NCBI GenBank assembly: GCA_001599915.1
Contig: BCIG01000010.1
Coordinates: 62,001-126,000, forward strand
DNA from: Symbiotaphrina buchneri
Lineage: Eukaryota > Ascomycota > Symbiotaphrinales > Symbiotaphrinaceae
Direction of reading: 5' to 3'
DNA length: 64,000 nt
The translations under genes were made by a program, and so were the position numbers. The notes below the pieces were generated by a model. That model was given only the letters and a program-made list of their open reading frames with translations. It had not been told where the DNA came from and ran no database searches. Positions 56,590-64,000 of this stretch are shown piece by piece (the first letter of the stretch is position 1; each line of letters begins with the position of its first letter).

Positions 56590-57489
56590 CTAGTATGACT
56601 TGCCGGTGGTACCGCGGTGATCACGGTCAGAGTCGACGCGAGGATCAGCCTTGTTGGCGACGTCGCTAGAATGCGGGCCGGCATTCGTGGATCCACTGCC
56701 ATATCCAGTACCTGTGGTGCCAGTACCTGTGGTACCCGTGGTGCCAGTGGCGCCAGTAGTGGAGCCGGTGTGATGGCTGCCAGTGTGGTGGCCTGTAGTG
56801 GAAGTCACGGTAGGAGCTGTGGCATGCTCGGTGCGTCCCTTGAAGTTGGAGTCGACGTCAGGATCGAGGACATTAGCCGTGTGGGTATCGTGGGGACCGC
56901 CTTCTGCGCGATGCTCCAAGAATTGCTCGCCGTGGTGGCCTTGATGACCATGCTTGCCATGGTGGCCAGTCGTACCCGTGGTGCTTCCTACCCCAGTTGT
57001 GCCTGTCGTACCGCTTCCACCCGTCAATCCCGAACCCGAAGTGCCGATAGTGTGAGAGGTCGAATGACCTGCACCGCTCATGCCTGTCAAGCCGCTGCCT
57101 GAAGTGCCGGTGGTACCAGTAGTACCAGTTGTCGACGAGCCGTATGCTCCACGGCCATCGCGGTCAGAGTCGACACGAGGGTCGGCTTTGTTGGCGACGT
57201 TGCTTGAGTGAGGTCCAGCGTTCGTGGAACCACTGCCATATCCAGTTCCCGTGGAGTGGGTGCCAGTGGAGCCGGTTGAGCCAGAGCCAGCTGAGATGGA
57301 AGTCGGGCCAGTGGAGGAGCCATACTTCAGGTCATCTTTGCCTGATGTGCGTTCGGTGTGGCCAGTGACGGCGCCGGTGGTCTCGCCAGAACCTGTAGTA
57401 GAGGATGTGGATGTGGTGTGGTTGTCTTGAGTTGTCGTCTCTTCAGTGCCGAGGACGGCCTCCTTGACTTTGTTCACGATGCCTGACAT
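56590..57489 (-). CDS. Gly/Ser/Thr-rich hydrophilin-like protein with duplicated ADPRVDSD module
   Basis: A single exon of 299 residues. The start MSGIVNKVKEAVLG forms a short amphipathic helix. Almost all the rest is G, S, T and H. A module reading GYGSGSTNAGPHSSNVANKADPRVDSDRD occurs near the middle and again at the C-terminus with one change. A related half-module (GGPHDTHTANVLDPDVDSN) lies between them. A His-rich patch (GHHGKHGHQGHHGEQ) is central. No signal peptide or GPI site is seen. Proteins of this kind in fungi behave like LEA or hydrophilin stress proteins and are often annotated loosely as cell-surface proteins. A role in desiccation or conidial stress is inference. Confidence 0.85.
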   Translation of the reverse strand: MSGIVNKVKEAVLGTEETTTQDNHTTSTSSTTGSGETTGAVTGHTERTSGKDDLKYGSSTGPTSISAGSGSTGSTGTHSTGTGYGSGSTNAGPHSSNVANKADPRVDSDRDGRGAYGSSTTGTTGTTGTSGSGLTGMSGAGHSTSHTIGTSGSGLTGGSGTTGTTGVGSTTGTTGHHGKHGHQGHHGEQFLEHRAEGGPHDTHTANVLDPDVDSNFKGRTEHATAPTVTSTTGHHTGSHHTGSTTGATGTTGTTGTGTTGTGYGSGSTNAGPHSSDVANKADPRVDSDRDHRGTTGKSY

Positions 57490-59190
57490 GATTGCGGATT
57501 GTTGTGATGTGTGTGTAAAGTAAAGTGTACGAGGTTGAGGTCGTGAGTGGTAGCTTCAAGTGTTGTATGTGAATGTGGTGGTTGATGTAAGGTAGGATGT
57601 GAAGGTTGTATGAAGAGGAGAGAGGAAAGAGCCGGGAGGGAGGAGAGGAAGGTTTATATAGCTGAGGTAGCTGTACTGGAAGTGCGTGCTTCCCGGCTCA
57701 TCCTGCCCAGGAAGGAGTGAATGTCACCAGCAAACGGGCGAGGTACTTTGGTAGCAAACAAGGCAGCTACTCGTACAATAGCTCAGCTACGTAGCCACGG
57801 TGTACAAACGGCCCGGTGAGCCACACTCCTTCCACCAGCCATGGACAGGTCATCATCACAGGAGAGGCTAAGGCCTATGACCAGTAATAATAGCATCTCA
57901 TGCAAGCTACAGGCAAATCCCCGCTGATCCACGAGCTCGCCATCGGACGGGGCCCACACGCGTCGTCACTGGCCATGCTGTCAATGACCAGCGTCAAAAC
58001 CTGGCCGCGCAGGAAAGGACCCTGGCCTTGCTAGCAGCCCGCCGGTCCCTGAATTGAGGGCCCAAACGCCAACCGGGGGAGTTGGGGATCGGCGGACCAA
58101 TCAGCCAGCATACAGCAGTGCCCAGATCTTCCTAGAGCCAATGGGACAGCATATCTTCGGCGTCAGCCAAGACAAGAAAAATGAGAGGGAAGTTCCAGAA
58201 TTTCCAGAAGGGAATTGGGGGGATCCACAAAGGCACGAGAGAAAACCTGCTTGCCTGACCCCGCAAGCTGGCCTTTAGAACTTCGCAGCTTGAAAAAGGT
58301 GCCTGGTGTGCTTGGCTGCGGTTCCCCATTGGCTCCACATGAGGTGTTCTTAGACCGGATCACCCTGGAACGTCATCGTGATGATGCACGACTAGCGCGC
58401 TTCCAGCTAGCCGCGGATCATGGCATGCCCAATGCACATTAGCGACACCGCCACATGTGGCGCGGTGCCCACAGGGCGTCGATCTGTGGCGTCAGAGCTG
58501 CCCCACGTTGAAGAGACAGGGGCAGCCGGCGTTCCAAATGACGCATTGTGGCTTCTCTTTTTCTGCTGATGATCATTCGGACGAGAATCTTAATGTGTGC
58601 TTTGGCATGTGGCTACGCTAACCTGGACCAAGGAAAACAGATTTGTGGGGAGGTCTTGCCGGGGTAGGTCGTACGAAGCGTATGAGTAGAGGTGGTCGTC
58701 TCGAAGCTAGCACAATGATGCCATGCCTCGGGACAAGTTGCAGGATCGCCACGACCAGGAACCCGTTGCGAAGTTTTGCTGCCCTGAAAGTCGAGATACG
58801 CATACCTTAGCACCTGGCTACCTTGTGAAAGAAGCTTGCCATATCTTGTGTGCTGCAATCGGAAAGTTCTCGGCGTGCCCCTAAATCCATTGGCCCGAAA
58901 GAGCCTACATGTAAGCTTAAATTTGGGCTTGTATGAAGCAGTTGAAGGAAGGAAATGTGCACCAGTCTCGGGGCGTCCATCTCATAGCTATTTTGCAACT
59001 TAAGAAGAGGTCTCATGCAGAGCAACTGTCAACAATCTAACTCCTAGCTCCACCAAGACCTCGTATCAGGATGAACGCTGTAGCACAATGCTCAATGAAA
59101 GGTCGGAATATTGCCAGTCTCGCAAGTTCGCAGCCCCTCTGGCTCCAATCCAGCATCCACCTTCACGCCTCCAGCCCCACTGTCAAAAGC
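57490..59190. other. Long upstream region of the hydrophilin gene, no supported gene
   Basis: About 1.7 kb. The first 200 bp are the leader and core promoter of the hydrophilin-like gene. Several short frames from 58050 to 59025 on both strands have no family features and no consistent splicing. Confidence 0.5.
57654..57661 (-). promoter_or_regulatory. TATA box of the hydrophilin-like gene
   Basis: On the minus strand the sequence reads TATATAAA, about 165 bp before the ATG at 57489, followed by a purine/pyrimidine-skewed leader. A strong TATA box fits an inducible, stress-type gene. Confidence 0.6.
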
Positions 59191-60243
59191 TTACTCGGCC
59201 TTCTTTGCCTGTTCCCTCAGGTTCGGCGCCGTTCCTCCGGCCTTCTCCTGGTCCGCCGCCCACAATGCAGCACCGACATTGTTGGTGAATGCGAAAAGGA
59301 TTGAGGCAATCGGCACCAGCTCAAGGAGAACAGCCACAACACCAAAGCTGTAGCAGGATGACTTGTTAGCGTACAGTTATGGAGAACAACGTCAACAGTG
59401 TTCAGAGGTAAATACCTGGTGTAGGCGCCCTGGTTCTTCTGAACCCACTGGTTCTGCTTGCTCTTGTTCCACTCCTTGAGTTGGAAATATCTGACGTGAA
59501 AGCTCGGGCCTGCTCTCTTGCCTAGGATTCTGTTAACAATCCGCTCGGTAGCCCCAAATCAATCCGAAGCACCGACCTTGTAGAATCACGAAAAGCACAG
59601 TTCCAACGACCGGGATGAAGTTCAATGGCAGATACATCAAGTACTTGATCAAAGCCGTAGGCGTGAAACTCGCGAAGGGCTTCTTGGCCAACCGTCCCAG
59701 CTTGCTAATGGCATCACCACCACCGCCGCGAACTTCACGGCCACCCTTGACCATCTCCGTGCATCCCTTCTCGACCAGAGTTCCGTCGAAGACATCAACA
59801 AGCGCGTCTTCAATGAGAAAGCTCTTGCTCAGAAGAGTGAAGAGCGTGGATGACTCGGAAAGCACGAGAAGAACGGTGCTGAGAATACCTATGGGTCCGT
59901 TGAAGATGGATAGCACGGCGGCTTGCGGGACATAGGTCACGGCGAACATGAAGGTGAAGATACCCAGGGCAAGGGTCACGGTAGGCGCCAGTTTGGAGAG
60001 CAGGGGTTTCCAAAGGGAGCGGTGCATGAGGAAGTAGACGATCCCCTGAGTTTTCTGCGTCAGCGAAGGAAGGATATGATATATTTTACCGCGTTGTCTC
60101 CAAGAATATTTGCAACTCAACGACCGGTGATCGAATCATACCTTGATTGGGTACAAGTATGCGCCAGACACAGCGGCTTGCTGAGTGAGGTCCCTGACGC
60201 GGGTGACCTCGTCGGCGACGGTTTTCTTGACTCGGTCAGACAT
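59191..60243 (-). CDS. EI24-domain integral membrane protein (Rrt8/CysZ-like family)
   Basis: Four exons (60142-60243, 59577-60045, 59416-59521, 59191-59347) sum to 278 codons with all junctions in frame. The protein starts MSDRVKKTVADEV and has about four to five membrane helices: APTVTLALGIFTFMFAVTYV, SIFNGPIGILSTVLLVLSES, PTALIKYLMYLPLNFIPVVG-TVLFVILQG and FGVVAVLLELVPIASILFAF. The motif LNFIPVVGT and the late LVPIASILFAFTNNVGAALWA are typical of fungal EI24 (PF07264) proteins, which include the yeast outer-spore-wall/lipid-droplet Rrt8 group. The C-terminus is charged (LREQAKKAE). Probably in the ER or lipid-droplet membrane; transport activity is not shown. Confidence 0.88.
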
Positions 60244-60857
60244 CTTGCGGCCGGTACGAGACAATATCCTGAAGAGATGAGTCGTGCAGGACGAGGCAGG
60301 AATTTGTGACTGATGGAAGGATGGGGTGAAAGAAGGCAGGGCCTGGCAATATCTAGGAAATATCTCAGGTGTCACAAGACTGCTAGGCGAAGAAGGGTTC
60401 AGTGAAGGAATTGGAGCGGAGAGGGCAACAAAACATAACGTCATCGCTCTGGGCTTCTGAAGACCTTCACCTCGCTAAGTAGCGCGCTAGAAAATGCCAT
60501 CATCAGCACATGGGATTTAATCGAGACGCATTTGTCCAATTAATTCGTCCAGTAACTCGAACTTTATTCATATTCATATCCATAAGGTATTCATCTCAAT
60601 ATTTATGTACTCTGTGAACGCTCAAACCAGTGAGTACGCCTAGGATATTATACAATGTAGAAAGAACACAGTCGCCGTTCGTAGCACGACTGGGAGAAAT
60701 CAATTACACCACTCTCGATGTTGCCAGTCCGCCTTCGCCTTCCAATGTTTTGTCCACCCATAGGGACCCCTGTATGCTCGTTGTATATTCTCCAAAACCA
60801 ATCAAATTTCAGACAGAACTCCGCGTACGCAAGTCCGGCTCTTCCATAAGATTATCC
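60244..60857. other. Intergenic region between the EI24 and aquaporin genes
   Basis: About 610 bp: promoter of the EI24 gene and 3' flank of the aquaporin gene. Nothing else supported. Confidence 0.45.
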
Positions 60858-61933
60858 TTATACTCGTCGCGCCATTCGCCCGTCTTCAGCTGCCGGAGCA
60901 TGGCTATAAGCATCATTATACGTCGCGCCGCTGTACCTGCCATTCTGTTGATCGGTGGCTGCTTGTTGCGAGCTTTGGTGATGGCTGCTGTTCACGCGGG
61001 GATCATTGGGCTCGTTGCCCTCTTTCTTTGGAGCTGCCTCGGCATCGAAATCTGGATCCACTGCCTCTTGTTCCTTGTCCGATCGATCTTGACCAGGATT
61101 GGCACTCTCGTACTCTAGCATCTTGATGAACTTGTAGAATGTTGTCGCAACAAGCGAGCCGAGGAAAGGTCCGAGCCAGTAAATCCAGTGATAGCCGTTG
61201 AATGTCTTGAGGACAACGTCCGGGCCGAATGAACGGGCAGGGTTGAGCGAACCACCAGTGAAGTAAACGCCTAAGACTGTATTAGCCAGATGTATACCAA
61301 GAATCAATGCGTCTGTATAACGTACCAGAAAGTTCAGCGATGAACAGTGCGAGGCCGATTCCAATGGGGGCGATGAACGTCCCCTTGTGCTTCTCCGCCG
61401 CAAGCATGAAGATGGTGAATATAAGCTCCGCAGTCAAGAACATCTCGATAAATAGGCCTTGAGCGATGCTAGTTCCAGCAGAGAGTGTGGTGCGGACGAG
61501 CAGAGGACCGGGGAACATGCAAGACACAAGTGCCGCGGCGGTCATACCCCCTAAGATTTGAGCTATAATTGCACCGGCACCGCGAAGCCAGTTGACGGCA
61601 CCGATTAGGCACATGGCCACTGTGACCTATAACAATCAATCAGCCGCTGATTTCTGCCTTTCCATGGCTGTTGGTGCTTACCGCAGGATTGAAGAGACCG
61701 CCGGTAATCCTATAGAAGACCCAGGCATTGACGGCGAGGGAGAAACCGAAACTGAGGGCTATGTAGAAGAGAACGTTGAGGGTGTCTCCACCCGTTGGCT
61801 GAGTGTTGGCGACTTGGGTGCCAGAGAAGGCAAAGAACAGAAAGAGGACCGTGCCAACGTATTCACCGGCGATGGCAACAAATTCTGCGCGCACGCGGTC
61901 TGGCATCCATTTGAGCCATCTCGAAGTGGTCAT
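60858..61933 (-). CDS. Aquaporin (MIP family)
   Basis: Three exons (61682-61933, 61326-61626, 60858-61270) give 321 residues. The two pore signatures are both present: FNPAVTVAM, made across the first splice junction, and [12 protein letters not shown] in exon 3. Six helices are visible: [85 protein letters not shown] and [21 protein letters not shown]. The extra residues after NPA, with R following the second NPA and no Asp in that place, point to a water channel rather than a glycerol facilitator. The roughly 85-residue tail is acidic and then His/Gln/Ser-rich, probably cytosolic. The start [18 protein letters not shown] is typical. Confidence 0.94.
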
Positions 61934-64000
61934 TGCGTCGGGATTCTTCTTTTTGGTTTTTAGGAAAGGTAGGTTAAGAGATGCTCCTTGTAGATCAACA
62001 TTCGTCTTGAAGGGAGATGTTTATGAAGTTGACTGAAAAGCTGTCTTGTCGTTAAATCGAGGAAGGCACGAACGGAGAACAATCTGGAGCACGGTTGGGT
62101 TTGTGCCCTATACGGCAATAACACGATGTCGCAGTCAAATATGAACTGGAAGAGGTTGGGACGGAGTAATAGCGAAGAGGAAAAGAAACGGTTGGGAAGT
62201 CACGAGAGAAATGCACCGAATTATATCTGTTAGAGGGAAATTGTTTCGTCACCAGATGATAGTATGGGTCAGAGAGCGCCGTATGATATTTGGCAGGCTA
62301 ACCCCCTGCAGGGGGGCCCGCATGGCGTACTGGCGCTGGCACTCGACCGCGGAAAGAAGATAAGGTAAGGTAGACTTGAACCTTACCAGTCCATCTTTGC
62401 CTCAGAGAGTACTGCTTAGACCAAGAGGGAATGCATCACTGGTGTATAATGGTAGTAGCCAAGGAGGTTGGGCCCGACGAACAATGTACAGAAGAGGCAA
62501 AACCAACGGTCTGGGCCTGCAAACAGCATAGCCCCTAAGGGAACTTGGCTTCATGGCTAAGGTAAGACGTGCAGACAAGTCGAGGATGGCTTGTGACGAC
62601 TGGTCGAAGGCGCCCGGGGGAGGGCCCTTAGCGGCTGATCGCCCGCCGCCGCTATGGCCAGTGAGGGATTGGCGCAAATCGAGTATCAGTATGACGGAAT
62701 CAACCCCCATCCTCTCTTTTCCTTCCTCTTCACCAAAACACCAACACTTAGACTAAGTAATTGGATCGTGCCCACCGCTTGTTTGGTTAGTCAAGGTGCC
62801 TATGGCAAACCCAGCCGAGTTCGAAACAATACTGGAGGAAGATTTAGAAGCGTGCATCAAGCCCATCAGCCATCATCACAGATACCGTACGTCAATGCAC
62901 GCAAACCCAATAAAGTGATGATACTACGAAGTGCTCTGGAGATAATGCACTCGTAAGGGTGGAATGCACTCGTAAGAGGCGCTCGCTTCCTGCCATTGGC
63001 TTAAGCCAAGGCGGGCGGGCCAGCAGACCGCATCTCTATCTCTTGGCTCTGGGCCACACTTCGTTGCTGGTAACAAATCAGACTTCACGGGCGCCAAGCT
63101 CAGACCGCCATCTCCTTCAGAACAGGTTTTTAAGCCCTCATGAGACGCTCAATCCAGCCTTTTCTTTTGACTTCATACTACCGATTAGGGTGATGTTGGT
63201 TTGAGCGCGGGCTCGGCCGTGCCAGGGAGTGAGAAAGATAGTTTTTAATCCTGCTGAATGAAGGAAATTAGTCGCGTGCTGAATCGGACGAAGTTGGAAA
63301 AACAACGAGCAAAGAGTACTTCGTACCTTATTCATCGTCAGGATCGTCCTTAGTGGGCCCGGATTCCATTTCCGGGGAGGAATCGTCACGGTTGGCTAGA
63401 TCTACTCTATCATATCGGATTTTGCAGTACATTGAATTGTGTGAGACTGATATTATTGACTGAGGTTGAACGGTCTCCTGGACTACGGCAGATGCCTTAT
63501 CTACCGAGAGGGCTGCTTGGACACCAACATCAACCGTTGCATTGTTCTACGGTCTTTTATTGACAGGCAAGACTGCTTCTGTAAGTAGACTAGAGCAGTC
63601 ATAATAATAGAGCCGTGAAGCACATCTGGATATTATATTAGCTGCCCACAGTTCTCTCTCAAGTACTCGTACAGTACTCCTACCACGCACTCAAGTGCAG
63701 TCGTTCATAAGGTAAGTCACGAGGCGTGTGACCCCTCGCTTCAGGCGTTAAAGCCGAAGGTAAGGAGGCGCCGAAGTACCTCTCCTGCGCTTTCTGTAAA
63801 CAAGGTACCTATGAAGCGATGAAACAAAGCTACGGTACACGGCATGTGCGTTGTACGCTGGAAACTTCATCCCCATGCTTGGCGGCATCCCAGTCACTTG
63901 TTCCCTTTGCTTCCCCTTCCTGCCTTTATTTCAGCCTCCAGTCCTTGCTGTCATCCTGCCGCCCGCCCTTCGCCTGCCTTGACATCTTTTGCTGCATATT
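61934..64000. other. Terminal stretch without a supported gene
   Basis: About 2.1 kb. The first few hundred bases are the aquaporin promoter and leader. Beyond that only short frames occur, and the last 100 bp are pyrimidine-rich, which may be the leader of a gene outside the window. Confidence 0.45.

Noticed and set aside
58054-59025. Several frames of 60-80 codons on both strands
   Set aside because: No family features, no splice partners and no shared composition; treated as chance.

Overview
The window is nuclear DNA of a filamentous ascomycete (Pezizomycotina). Genes are monocistronic on both strands. They are split by short introns (about 42-90 bp, GTRNGT...YAG). Zn(II)2Cys6 regulators, an AA14-like copper monooxygenase, an F-box/LRR pair and a peroxisomal FAD oxidase are typical of that group. 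I cannot name the species from sequence alone. One ambiguous base (N at 16735) lies inside a gene.

Layout. 1-25.3 kb is gene-dense and metabolic or regulatory: the end of an MFS permease, a Zn2Cys6 regulator, a metallo-beta-lactamase-fold protein with an N-terminal CxxC pair, a flavin-reductase-like protein, a small three-exon protein, a second Zn2Cys6 regulator, an AA14-like monooxygenase, a peroxisomal FAD amine oxidase, tRNA-Arg(ACG), a third Zn2Cys6 regulator divergent from 5-oxoprolinase, a second MBL-fold hydrolase and a C2H2/MHR regulator. 25.3-38.9 kb looks like an accessory island: long gene-poor stretches, degenerate repeats, a diverged pair of Ala/Pro-rich orphan proteins, a TPR/SET-type protein and three small orphans in a row. 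38.9-62 kb is more conserved: a PSD-family decarboxylase, an MCT-type MFS transporter, a Methyltransf_22-like membrane protein, an LRR protein and an F-box protein, a mitochondrial CECR5-type HAD protein, a large disordered protein, a second LRR protein, a Gly/Ser/Thr-rich hydrophilin, an EI24 membrane protein and an aquaporin. From 62 kb to the end I see no supportable gene.

How the genes may work together. 5-oxoprolinase (gamma-glutamyl cycle) shares a roughly 415 bp divergent promoter with a Zn2Cys6 regulator. The MBL-fold hydrolase shares one with the C2H2 regulator. Nothing in the window forms a recognisable secondary-metabolite cluster.

Three otherwise well-preserved genes (flavin reductase-like, AA14-like, SET-type) each show one net reading-frame break at or next to a conserved motif, and 5-oxoprolinase has an awkward start. 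Either the assembly carries small indels or these genes have recently decayed. No CRISPR array, rRNA, intact transposon or provirus was seen.
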